Made by a program: the position numbers and the translations under genes. A stretch of DNA of 9,412 nt from an uncultured Collinsella sp. (GTDB lineage Bacteria > Actinomycetota > Coriobacteriia > Coriobacteriales > Coriobacteriaceae), in assembly GCA_900550825.1 (NCBI GenBank), contig URTZ01000072.1:1-9412 (forward strand), in the 5' to 3' direction. Under the pieces are notes generated by a model. The model searched no databases, was not told the origin of the DNA, and saw nothing but the letters and a program-made list of their open reading frames with translations. Shown here piece by piece: positions 1 through 5,660 of this stretch. Each line of letters opens with the position of its first letter. The stretch's first letter is position 1.

Positions 1-2569
1 GGCGCAGGAAAACGGCAACCAGTATCTCACGCCGGAGCACCTGCTCTATGCGCTCATCGACGCCGACGGCGGCCTGATCGGCACCCTGCTCGGCCGCATG
101 GGCGTGGACTGCAACGCCGTGCTCAGCGAGCTCGACACCGCCATTGACCGGCTGCCGAAGGTCTCCGGCGGCAGCGGCGAGGTGTACGCCTCGCCCGAGA
201 CGGGCAAGATCTTCAGTTTCGCCGAGCGCGAGGCCAAAAACGGCGGCGACGCCTATGTCTCCGTCGAGCACCTGATGCTCGGCATCTTCGCCAACGAGAC
301 CGCCGACATCAAGCGCATCTTCAGCGCCCACGGCATCACGAAGGCGGGCTTCACGGCGGAGCTCAAGAAGGTCAAGACCGGCCCCGTCACGAGCGACAAC
401 CCCGAGGATACCTATGACGCACTCAAAAAGTACGGCACCGATCTCGTCGAGCGTGCCCGCGAGGGCAAGATGGACCCGGTCATCGGCCGCGATCAGGAGA
501 TCCGCAACGTCATCCGCATCCTCTCGCGCAAAACGAAAAATAACCCCGTGCTCATCGGTGAGCCGGGCGTCGGCAAGACGGCCATCGTCGAGGGCATCGC
601 CCAGCGTATCGTGGCCGGCGACGTGCCGAGCACGCTGCGCGACCGTGACCTCATCGAGCTCGACATGAGCGCGCTGGTCGCCGGCGCCAAGTACCGCGGC
701 GAGTTCGAGGACCGCTTGAAGGCCGTGCTCAAGGAGGTACAGAAGTCCGAGGGCAAGGTCATCCTGTTCATCGATGAGCTCCACACCATCGTGGGCGCGG
801 GTGCCACCGAGGGCTCCATGGACGCCGGCAATATCCTCAAGCCGGCGCTCGCTCGTGGCGACCTGCACGCGATCGGCGCGACCACGCTTGACGAATACCG
901 CAAGTACATCGAGAAGGACGCGGCGCTCGCCCGTCGTTTCCAGACCGTTATGGTGAGCGAGCCTACCGTCGAGGACACCATCTCGATCCTGCGTGGCCTC
1001 AAGGAGAAGTACGAGATCTTCCACGGCGTGCATATCACCGATAGCGCGCTCGTGGCAGCTGCCGACCTCTCCGATCGCTACATCGCCGACCGCTTCCTGC
1101 CCGACAAGGCCATCGACCTGGTCGATGAGGCGGCAAGCCGCCTGCGCATGGAGCTCGACAGCATGCCGGTCGAGATCGATGCCACCACGCGTCAGCTCAC
1201 CCAGCTGCAGATCGAGGAGCAGGCGCTCATGAAGGAGACCGACGACGCCTCCAAGGAGCGTCTGGAGGCCCTGCGCCAAGAGATTGCCGAGGTCCAAGAA
1301 AAGCTCAACGTGCAAAAGGCCGGCTGGCTCAACCAGAAGAACGCCATCGACCACGTGCAGGAGCTCAAGGGACAGCTCGACGAGGCCAAGAGCGAAGAGG
1401 AGCGTGCGACGCGCAACGGCGACCTGGGCCGTGCGTCCGAGCTGCGCTACTCCGTGATTCCGGGCCTGCAGCAGCAGATTCAGGATTCCGAGGCTGCGCT
1501 CGAGGCACAAAAGCAGCAGGACGGCGAGGGCCTCAACGAGCAGGTGACCTCCGATGAGATCGCCGAGGTCGTGAGCGCCTGGACCGGCGTGCCCGTGTCC
1601 AAGATGATGCAGGGCGAGCTCGACAAGCTGAAGGGCCTGGAGGGCGAGCTGCATAAGCGCGTCATCGGTCAGGACGAGGCCGTCTCCGCCGTCGCCGCGG
1701 CTGTGCGTCGCAGCCGTGCGGGCCTCTCCGATCCGGACAAGCCCATCGGCAGCTTCTTCTTCCTGGGCCCCACCGGCGTGGGCAAGACCGAGCTCGCCAA
1801 GGCGCTTGCCGAGTGCCTGTTCGATGACGAGCGTGCGCTCGTGCGTATCGACATGTCCGAGTACATGGAGAAATTCAGCGTCCAGCGTCTGATCGGTGCG
1901 CCTCCGGGATACGTTGGCTACGACGAGGGCGGCCAGCTCACCGAGGCCGTGCGCCGTCGTCCGTACTCCGTGATCTTGCTCGACGAGATGGAGAAGGCTC
2001 ATCCGGACGTCTTCAACGTGCTGCTGCAGGTGCTTGACGACGGTCGTCTGACCGATGGCCAGGGTCGTCAGGTGTCCTTTAAGAACACGATTATCATCAT
2101 GACGTCCAACGTGGGCTCCAAGGCCATCGCCGACCTGTCCGGTAAGGACGAGGAGGAGATGCGCCATCAGGTCGACGCCGCCATGGCTCAGACTTTCCGC
2201 CCTGAGTTCCTCAACCGTATCGACGACATCGTGGTGTTCCACCCGCTCGGCATGGCGCAGATCGAGAAAATCGTCGACATCCAGCTTGCCGACGTCCGCG
2301 CACGTCTGGCCAAGGAGCGCATGACGCTTGCCATCACCCCGGCGGCCAAGCAGATGCTCGCCGTGGGCGGTCTGGACCCGGTCTTTGGCGCCCGTCCGCT
2401 CAAGCGTCTGGTCCAGCGCGAGGTCGTGGATGCCATCGCGGCAGCCATCATCGACGGTACGGTGCGCGAGGGCGATCAGGTGACGGTCGATGTCGACAAG
2501 GACGGCGGCTTTACCGTCGTGTGCGACAACACGCCGGCGGCCACCTACGAGGTCCCCGACGCCCAGTAG
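1..2569 (+). CDS. clpB: ATP-dependent chaperone ClpB (5' partial)
   Basis: Hsp100 disaggregase: a hexameric cytosolic AAA+ machine that threads aggregated proteins through its pore, working with DnaK. The reading frame is open from base 2, beginning [15 protein letters not shown], so the real start lies before the window; about 15-20 residues are missing against a usual 860-870, and 855 are visible. In visible numbering: Clp N-terminal repeats in the first ~145 residues; Walker A1 GEPGVGKT at 186-193; Walker B1 [10 protein letters not shown] from 253; a charged coiled-coil middle domain at roughly 380-520, which marks ClpB against ClpA/ClpC; Walker A2 GPTGVGKT at 589-596; Walker B2 [11 protein letters not shown] from 657; and the C-terminal small domain with GARPLKR near the end. 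No ClpP-binding loop was noticed. The gene ends with TAG and is followed by a strong terminator. Heat-shock control (HspR or HrcA) would be expected from related bacteria, but the promoter is outside the window. Confidence 0.97.
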   Translation, partial: AQENGNQYLTPEHLLYALIDADGGLIGTLLGRMGVDCNAVLSELDTAIDRLPKVSGGSGEVYASPETGKIFSFAEREAKNGGDAYVSVEHLMLGIFANETADIKRIFSAHGITKAGFTAELKKVKTGPVTSDNPEDTYDALKKYGTDLVERAREGKMDPVIGRDQEIRNVIRILSRKTKNNPVLIGEPGVGKTAIVEGIAQRIVAGDVPSTLRDRDLIELDMSALVAGAKYRGEFEDRLKAVLKEVQKSEGKVILFIDELHTIVGAGATEGSMDAGNILKPALARGDLHAIGATTLDEYRKYIEKDAALARRFQTVMVSEPTVEDTISILRGLKEKYEIFHGVHITDSALVAAADLSDRYIADRFLPDKAIDLVDEAASRLRMELDSMPVEIDATTRQLTQLQIEEQALMKETDDASKERLEALRQEIAEVQEKLNVQKAGWLNQKNAIDHVQELKGQLDEAKSEEERATRNGDLGRASELRYSVIPGLQQQIQDSEAALEAQKQQDGEGLNEQVTSDEIAEVVSAWTGVPVSKMMQGELDKLKGLEGELHKRVIGQDEAVSAVAAAVRRSRAGLSDPDKPIGSFFFLGPTGVGKTELAKALAECLFDDERALVRIDMSEYMEKFSVQRLIGAPPGYVGYDEGGQLTEAVRRRPYSVILLDEMEKAHPDVFNVLLQVLDDGRLTDGQGRQVSFKNTIIIMTSNVGSKAIADLSGKDEEEMRHQVDAAMAQTFRPEFLNRIDDIVVFHPLGMAQIEKIVDIQLADVRARLAKERMTLAITPAAKQMLAVGGLDPVFGARPLKRLVQREVVDAIAAAIIDGTVREGDQVTVDVDKDGGFTVVCDNTPAATYEVPDAQ

Positions 2570-2612
2570 ATTTTTGGGACATGCCTTAAAATCCACTTTT
2601 GAGCCGAACGCC

Positions 2613-2650
2613 AAGGGCGGCGGATCCAAATTGGGTCCGCCGCCCTTTTT
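2613..2650 (+). terminator. Intrinsic terminator of clpB
   Basis: A 13-bp stem (2615-2627 GGGCGGCGGATCC with 2633-2645 GGGTCCGCCGCCC, one G-U pair) with an AAATT loop is followed directly by TTTTT at 2646-2650. It lies 44 bases after the clpB stop and before the ribosome site of the next gene, so the small gene downstream probably has its own promoter or depends on read-through. Confidence 0.93.
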
Positions 2651-2701
2651 CGTGCGACAATCAATGATGCTGAACGGATTGAGCTGCAAGGAGATATACA
2701 G

Positions 2702-2896
2702 ATGAAGGACGAGAGCAAGACGAACGCGTCGATGACCGAGGCCGCGCCTGCCGCACCCAAGCCTGCGCCTAAGCCCGCGCCCAAGCCGCGCGACCCCTTC
2801 ATTCGCGCTGAGAACGAGGACGACGACGGCTACGATCCCTACAGCGATCGCCGCCCCGAGCGCGAACCGATGTTCGAAGCCGACCCGTGGCGTTAA
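2702..2896 (+). CDS. Small proline-rich acidic protein, unknown function
   Basis: A 64-residue protein I do not recognise. It has a near-ideal ribosome site, AAGGAG at 2688-2693, eight bases before ATG, which is the main argument that it is real. The sequence falls into a polar, Ala-rich start, a Pro-Lys repeat of about residues 16-29 (three APKP-type units, APKPAPKPAPKP), an acidic stretch ENEDDDGYDPY, and a charged tail rich in Arg and Glu ending in DPWR. There is no signal peptide, membrane segment or cysteine, so it is probably a disordered cytosolic protein. Codons are GC-rich like clpB. It sits just after the clpB terminator, and its TAA stop overlaps the 11-base repeat AAAGTAGCTAA that recurs after the AAA ATPase gene. 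A role beside ClpB is possible only by position. Confidence 0.72.
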   Translation: MKDESKTNASMTEAAPAAPKPAPKPAPKPRDPFIRAENEDDDGYDPYSDRRPEREPMFEADPWR

Positions 2897-2905
2897 AGTA
2901 GCTAA
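2895..2905 (+). repeat. 11-bp direct repeat AAAGTAGCTAA, left copy
   Basis: AAAGTAGCTAA begins in the stop codon of the small gene and recurs exactly at 4413-4423, after the AAA ATPase gene. The two copies bracket the AAA gene and its palindromic promoter region and could be a target duplication or recombination scar. The length is short enough that chance is not excluded. Confidence 0.5.
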
Positions 2906-2909
2906 TTTA

Positions 2910-2923
2910 GGACGGGGCTTTTT
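2910..2923 (+). repeat. 14-bp inverted repeat GGACGGGGCTTTTT, left copy
   Basis: GGACGGGGCTTTTT is the reverse complement of AAAAAGCCCCGTCC at 4423-4436; a one-mismatch version lies at 8235-8248. In the latter two places it lies just beyond the terminator of the membrane-protein gene or its fragment. Here it has a T-run like a terminator but no convincing left stem arm, so I list it as a repeat. It may be an inverted remnant of the same 3' flank. Confidence 0.5.
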
Positions 2924-2952
2924 AACCACTTTTGCCGTCTGGACAGCAGAAA

Positions 2953-2977
2953 AACTTGATTATCTATTAATCAAGTT
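2953..2977. repeat. Perfect palindrome upstream of AAA ATPase gene
   Basis: The arms AACTTGATTA (2953-2962) and TAATCAAGTT (2968-2977) are perfect inverted repeats round a 5-base centre TCTAT. It lies five bases before a much larger palindrome and shares the ATCAAG/CTTGAT core with that element's inner stem. There is no T-run after it, so a protein-binding site is likelier than a terminator. Confidence 0.85.
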
Positions 2978-2982
2978 GTACG

Positions 2983-3044
2983 CAATCTTGCTCTCTTGCT
3001 AATCAAGAATCAGTATAATCTTGAGTAGCAAGAGAGCAAGATTG
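2983..3044. promoter_or_regulatory. 62-bp palindrome overlapping AAA ATPase gene promoter
   Basis: Outer arms CAATCTTGCTCTCTTGCTA (2983-3001) and TAGCAAGAGAGCAAGATTG (3026-3044) are perfectly complementary over 19 bp. After one A/G mismatch the stem continues with TCAAGA (3003-3008) and TCTTGA (3019-3024), leaving a 10-base loop. TATAAT at 3014-3019, a consensus -10 box, lies across the loop and the first base of the inner right arm; no good -35 is placed 17 bases upstream. If transcription starts near 3026, the mRNA would carry only the right arm, so the palindrome would act as DNA (operator or cruciform) unless there is transcription from further upstream, in which case it would hide the ribosome site GGAG at 3044-3047. 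Confidence 0.85.
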
Positions 3045-3051
3045 GAGAATC

Positions 3052-4404
3052 ATGTCATTCAATGACTTGGTGGCCAAGAAAATAAAGGACTTTGAGCAAC
3101 AGGGAGTTCCGCAGGTTTTTGAGCGAGACCTTGATCTGGGAAATCCGCAGGAGCCAAAGCGCGACAACATCGTGAACGTGATTGTGGGAGCTCGCCGTTG
3201 CGGAAAGACGTATCGCCTGTATCAGGAGATGCGGCGGCTTCAGGGCCAAGGCGTCGAGCTTAACCGGATGCTATATTTCAATTTTGAGGATGAGCGCTTG
3301 CGTCCGTATGAACCATCGCTGCCAGCGGATGTACTCGATACATTCTATGCGCTCTATCCTGCTGCCCGAACCGAGGGTGCCTACATGTTCTTTGACGAGG
3401 TCCAGGAAATTCCCGAATGGGGTGCGTTTCTGCGGCGTGTAGTCGATACGGAGAAAGCGACCGTCTACGTGACGGGATCTTCTTCTAAGATGCTGTCCTC
3501 GGAACTTAAGAGCGAGTTCAGGGGCCGGTCCCTTGTACGAGAGCTTTTTCCGTTGAGTTTTTCGGAATACGTCCGATATAAGACCGGGAGCGCTCCTGGT
3601 CCGGATGCACCCTTTTCCTCGAGCGACACGGCGTTGCTTCGACATCATCTGGTCGGATACCTTGAGCGAGGGGGATTTATCGCGACGCTTGAGCAGACGC
3701 CTGCGGACGCGATTCAGCTGCTACAGGAATATGCGTCGCGAACGGTCGCCATGGACGTCGTTGAGCGTTACGACGTTAAGAATCCTCGTTTGGCCTCACT
3801 GTTTCTGACGCGGTGTGTGGCATCTTCGGGACGAGAGCTGTCGGTGAACAAGGTGTACAACGAGTTCAAGAGCAGGCAGATACCCGTCAGTCGCAATTCG
3901 CTCAGCGATTTACTTGAGTATTACGAGGACGCCTACCTGTTGTTTTCTGTGCCGGAGTTCACGCGTTCACTTGCAAATAATATGCGGTCCGCGTCTAAAG
4001 TCTACGCTGTCGATCCTGCGATGTTCGGAGCATTCTCTCCCGCATCGGCATTGGATCAGGGCCAGAGACTCGAGACTGCGGTGTTCAATGCGCTAAGAAG
4101 AAGGACTCCTGCGGTGCGGGCAGGTTCGGTCTGCCGCCTGCTGATGAAGGAGAAGAATAAAAGCCATGAGGTTGACTTTGTGGCTGGGGATGCGCTTCTT
4201 ATGCAGGCTTATAACCTGATTCAGGTGAGTGCGGATATGGCAAGCGAGAAAACGCGTGAGCGCGAAATCGCCGCCCTCGATGTCTCGATGGCCCAGTTCG
4301 ATCTTGGCGAGTCGGTAATCGTTACCATGGATGAGCAGGCCGATATTCCATGCGAACACGGTGTGGTACATGCTGTGCCCGCATGGAAGTGGCTCCTCAC
4401 CTAA
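3052..4404 (+). CDS. COG1373-type AAA ATPase (AAA_14 + DUF4143)
   Basis: A 450-residue ATPase of a widespread but poorly understood family, common in accessory DNA of gut bacteria. Walker A is GARRCGKT at 46-53, Walker B YMFFDEVQEI at 111-120, and a sensor-1-like TGSSS is at 141-145, within an N-terminal AAA_14 domain (~38-175). The C-terminal DUF4143 part (~200-425) ends with a nuclease-like fold signature: E341 in RLETAVF, EVDF with D375, and Q391 in IQVS, resembling a degenerate PD-(D/E)XK site; activity is not proven. Start at 3052 is set by GGAG four bases upstream and by family-like length. There is no signal peptide or membrane segment. Base composition is visibly lower in GC and codon use less biased than in clpB, suggesting transfer. 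It stands alone between short repeats, with a large palindrome covering its promoter, which suggests self-regulation. Confidence 0.92.
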   Translation: MSFNDLVAKKIKDFEQQGVPQVFERDLDLGNPQEPKRDNIVNVIVGARRCGKTYRLYQEMRRLQGQGVELNRMLYFNFEDERLRPYEPSLPADVLDTFYALYPAARTEGAYMFFDEVQEIPEWGAFLRRVVDTEKATVYVTGSSSKMLSSELKSEFRGRSLVRELFPLSFSEYVRYKTGSAPGPDAPFSSSDTALLRHHLVGYLERGGFIATLEQTPADAIQLLQEYASRTVAMDVVERYDVKNPRLASLFLTRCVASSGRELSVNKVYNEFKSRQIPVSRNSLSDLLEYYEDAYLLFSVPEFTRSLANNMRSASKVYAVDPAMFGAFSPASALDQGQRLETAVFNALRRRTPAVRAGSVCRLLMKEKNKSHEVDFVAGDALLMQAYNLIQVSADMASEKTREREIAALDVSMAQFDLGESVIVTMDEQADIPCEHGVVHAVPAWKWLLT

Positions 4405-4412
4405 TCATCCTC

Positions 4413-4423
4413 AAAGTAGCTAA
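4413..4423 (+). repeat. 11-bp direct repeat AAAGTAGCTAA, right copy
   Basis: An exact match to 2895-2905. It overlaps the left end of the 163-bp repeat at 4417 by seven bases (TAGCTAA), so the junction of the AAA module and the junction of the gntR-deoC module coincide here. Confidence 0.5.
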
Positions 4424-4437
4424 AAAAGCCCCGTCCC

Positions 4438-4469
4438 AAAAAGACTGCCCTCGCTGCGGCCGGCTAGTC
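4438..4469 (-). terminator. Duplicated intrinsic terminator (left copy)
   Basis: Read on the minus strand, GACT-A-GCC pairs with GGC-AGTC and is followed by TTTTT. It is identical to the terminator at 8250-8281 and was carried here as part of the 163-bp repeat. It may now end gntR transcripts, which reach it from the right, and so insulate the AAA gene from antisense transcription. Confidence 0.7.
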
Positions 4470-4579
4470 CTGGGCCTTGATGCTGGGCAGCAGAATCTGG
4501 GCGAGGTAGTCGCACTCGAGCTTGGTCGCGGCGTCGGCCTTGCCGTCCTTGCCGACCAGCACGTTTTTGATCTGGCTGT
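4464..4579 (-). pseudogene. 3' fragment of membrane-protein gene
   Basis: On the minus strand this encodes the same last 37 residues as the gene at 8276-9412, from SQIKNVLVGKDG through LLPSIKAQD and the TAG stop. Homology ends at 4579, and an in-frame TAG lies three codons further upstream with no start codon between, so the fragment cannot be translated on its own. It is a headless copy created with the 163-bp duplication. The lack of decay (one synonymous change) points to recent origin. Confidence 0.9.
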
Positions 4580-4643
4580 TAGCCTACCAAGAGTGCTGAC
4601 GGCTCCGCATAAAGTGCGGCAGAGTGCCACCTCGCAAACGGAG
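4580..4643. other. Unique spacer between repeat and gntR
   Basis: These 64 bases lie between the left repeat and the gntR stop codon. They hold a small hairpin, CCGCA-TAAAG-TGCGG at about 4605-4619, and the complementary pair CTCCG (4603-4607) and CGGAG (4639-4643), but no T-run typical of a terminator. No gene is visible. Confidence 0.5.
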
Positions 4644-5360
4644 TTAGCTTGATTCGCTTACGCGCACTTCAAAGTCAAAGGAGTTGCTTTCGCCTCGATA
4701 CGTCGCCAGGGAATACTCGACGGGAGAGTCAAGCGCGTCTCGTGCAACGGTTTGGAAAATGATGAGGGGGTCGCCCTCCTCAATGTCGAGCAGGGCGGCG
4801 GTTGTCACATCGGCTTTTGAGACCTCGAGGTGACGGCGCGCTCGCTCGACTGGGTTGCCAGATTCGCTCATGGCAAAATACAGGCTGGTCTCTTCAAAGT
4901 TGACGGCATCGAAGTCTTGGTACGATTTGCAGGGAATATAGCTTTCCACAAATACGTTGGGCGTATCGTCGGCATATCTTAGGCGGACGAGTTTGTACAC
5001 GTCTTCGCCGGGCTCTAACTCAAGCTTGCCGGCGATTTCGGTTGTTGCTTTGACGCGCTTGAAGGTGAGGACCTTGGTGCGTGGCACGCGCCCGGCTCGT
5101 TTCATCTCATCTTCGAAGCTCATAATGCGCATGGCAAAGGTCTGATCGACCTTGGGGAGCGTTACAACGGTGCCGCGCCGCCGCCGTTTTTCCAAGTAGC
5201 CCTCGCTTACAAGCGCTTGCATGGCCTGGCGAATAGTTGACCGGCTGACGCCGTACATATCGCATAGCTGCATTTCAGAGGGAATGGCTTCGCCTACAGC
5301 GTATGTGCCGTTTTTAATTTTGGCGAGTAGGTCATCTTTGATTTGGTCGTAGAGCGTCAT
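4644..5360 (-). CDS. GntR family regulator (HutC subfamily, UTRA domain)
   Basis: A DNA-binding transcription factor that probably senses a sugar phosphate and controls the divergent deoC operon and itself. With the start at 5360 it has 238 residues, the usual HutC length. Residues 1-70 form the winged helix, with the GntR signature running from IPSEMQLCDMYGVSRSTIRQ to about GYLEKRRRRGTVV. Residues ~80-235 form the UTRA ligand domain, with the typical LELEPGEDVYKLVRLRYAD and the ESYIP strand. ATG 5360 is preferred over the upstream in-frame GTG at 5471 because MTLYDQIKDDLLAKI is the normal family beginning and AAGG lies nine bases before it; the extra 37 residues would be low-complexity and unlike the family. 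GTATGAC motifs lie at its own start and in the divergent region, suggesting autorepression. The ligand is unknown; a deoxyribose-, mannose- or other sugar phosphate is plausible from the neighbours. Confidence 0.93.
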   Translation of the reverse strand: MTLYDQIKDDLLAKIKNGTYAVGEAIPSEMQLCDMYGVSRSTIRQAMQALVSEGYLEKRRRRGTVVTLPKVDQTFAMRIMSFEDEMKRAGRVPRTKVLTFKRVKATTEIAGKLELEPGEDVYKLVRLRYADDTPNVFVESYIPCKSYQDFDAVNFEETSLYFAMSESGNPVERARRHLEVSKADVTTAALLDIEEGDPLIIFQTVARDALDSPVEYSLATYRGESNSFDFEVRVSESS

Positions 5361-5363
5361 TTT

Positions 5364-5370
5364 GTCATAC
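5364..5370 (-). promoter_or_regulatory. GTATGAC motif at gntR start
   Basis: On the minus strand GTATGACAAAAT lies between the gntR ribosome site and its start codon. It matches the core of the two repeats at 5507 and 5602. It may be a regulator half-site or may be coincidence, since ribosome-site and start constraints act here. Confidence 0.35.
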
Positions 5371-5478
5371 CTTTTTAAGACCGAAGTTGGAACGAATATA
5401 ACATATGGGGCGGAGCCATAAGACTCCGCCCCGATGGCCGGGGTAAATTGTTGGCTTGCCGATGCTGCCACTCGCCAC
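5365..5478 (-). CDS. Possible 37-residue leader peptide of gntR
   Basis: On the minus strand AAAGGAG (5490-5484) is followed, after five bases, by a GTG at 5478 that opens a 37-codon frame (VASGSIGKPTIYPGHRGG onward), ending with TGA at 5367-5365, only four bases before the gntR ATG. Such spacing would allow translational coupling. The frame spans the two overlapping hairpins of the leader, so ribosome movement could decide which forms. There is no homology support and composition is unremarkable. The same ribosome site could instead serve GTG 5471, in the gntR frame, at a poorer 12-base distance. Confidence 0.3.
   Translation of the reverse strand: MASGSIGKPTIYPGHRGGVLWLRPICYIRSNFGLKKV
5407..5443 (-). 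promoter_or_regulatory. Mutually exclusive hairpins in gntR leader
   Basis: GGGGCGGAG (5407-5415) pairs perfectly with CTCCGCCCC (5424-5432) round an 8-base loop. CCCCG (5429-5433) can instead pair with CGGGG (5439-5443). The two stems share bases 5429-5432, so only one can form. In the gntR transcript the weaker stem is made first. The sequence after the stronger stem is AT-rich but has no proper T-run, so this is attenuator-like rather than a plain terminator. Confidence 0.5.
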
Positions 5479-5501
5479 TGTAACTCCTTTCGTTGCGCTT
5501 A

Positions 5502-5526
5502 ATCATATATGTATGACCAAAATGTT
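5502..5526. promoter_or_regulatory. Candidate GntR operator 1 / gntR promoter
   Basis: TCATA-TATG-TATGA (5503-5516) is an imperfect palindrome (12 of 14 positions symmetric). It is part of ATATGTATGACCAAAATGTT (5507-5526), which recurs with one gap and one or two changes at 5602-5620. On the minus strand it overlaps TATGAT (5507-5502), a good -10 box for gntR, about 12 bases before the AAAGGAG site. A regulator bound here would block gntR transcription. Confidence 0.5.
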
Positions 5527-5550
5527 GCTAGTTTGAGTCTATTCCACTCT

Positions 5551-5581
5551 ATAAACGGTATCAAATCAGACATAAACGGTA
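5551..5581 (+). repeat. Two ATAAACGGTA repeats, 21 bp apart
   Basis: ATAAACGGTA occurs at 5551-5560 and 5572-5581, exactly two helical turns apart and so on the same DNA face. AAAACGGAT at 5581-5589 is a partial third copy. They lie upstream of the likely deoC promoter and could bind a second regulator. No factor can be named. Confidence 0.5.
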
Positions 5582-5601
5582 AAACGGATTATGTAGCGGT
5601 A

Positions 5602-5625
5602 ATATGTATGACAATATGTTAGGAT
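5602..5625 (+). promoter_or_regulatory. Candidate operator 2 and deoC promoter
   Basis: ATATGTATGACAATATGTT (5602-5620) repeats the operator 1 sequence. It runs into TGT-TAGGAT, an extended -10-like box with TAGGAT at 5620-5625. The expected -35 position is poor, fitting a promoter that depends on its extended -10 or on an activator. Transcription would start near 5632, about 29 bases before the deoC ATG. A regulator on this site would cover the promoter. Confidence 0.45.
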
Positions 5626-5660
5626 ACAGGCATGCACCAACCCCAATGAAGGGAGCCGTC

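Larger units (their letters stand above)
4417..4579. repeat. 163-bp direct repeat, left copy
   Basis: This copy matches 8229-8391 over 163 bases without gaps and with two differences (4426 A versus 8238 G; 4548 C versus 8360 T). Identity begins at TAGCTAA and stops abruptly after CTGGCTGT. It contains the last 37 codons, stop and terminator of the membrane-protein gene at the right end of the window. The second difference is synonymous (AAG/AAA for Lys). Confidence 0.97.

Noticed and set aside
493..1038. 181-codon minus-strand frame opposite clpB
   Set aside because: Ser/Arg-rich antisense shadow of a highly biased gene, with no recognisable motif.
2905..2925. Terminator of the small gene at GGACGGGGCTTTTT
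   Set aside because: There is a T-run, but I find no adequate complementary arm upstream; listed as a repeat instead.
3020..3040. HspR-type HAIR operator (CTTGAGT-N7-ACTCAAG) upstream of the ATPase gene
   Set aside because: CTTGAGT at 3020-3026 matches one half exactly, but the second half is GAGCAAG, matching only the last four bases; the bases are fully explained by the large palindrome.
4397..4630. 77-codon minus-strand frame sharing sequence with one at 8104-8613
   Set aside because: The shared protein segment comes only from the 163-bp repeat read in a frame other than that of the membrane-protein gene.
5407..5432. GGGGCGGAG hairpin as an intrinsic terminator
   Set aside because: No T-run follows on either strand (GATGGCCG on plus, ATATGTTATATTCG on minus); better described as a leader structure.
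5361..5471. N-terminal extension of the GntR regulator from GTG 5471
   Set aside because: The extra 37 residues precede the normal family beginning MTLYDQIKDDLL and look like translated leader; kept only as an alternative because a strong ribosome site lies 12 bases upstream.
5604..5660. Longer deoC product starting at the ATG at 5604
   Set aside because: That start lies within the putative promoter and operator, lacks a ribosome site, and adds residues absent from the family; AAGGGA precedes the ATG at 5661.
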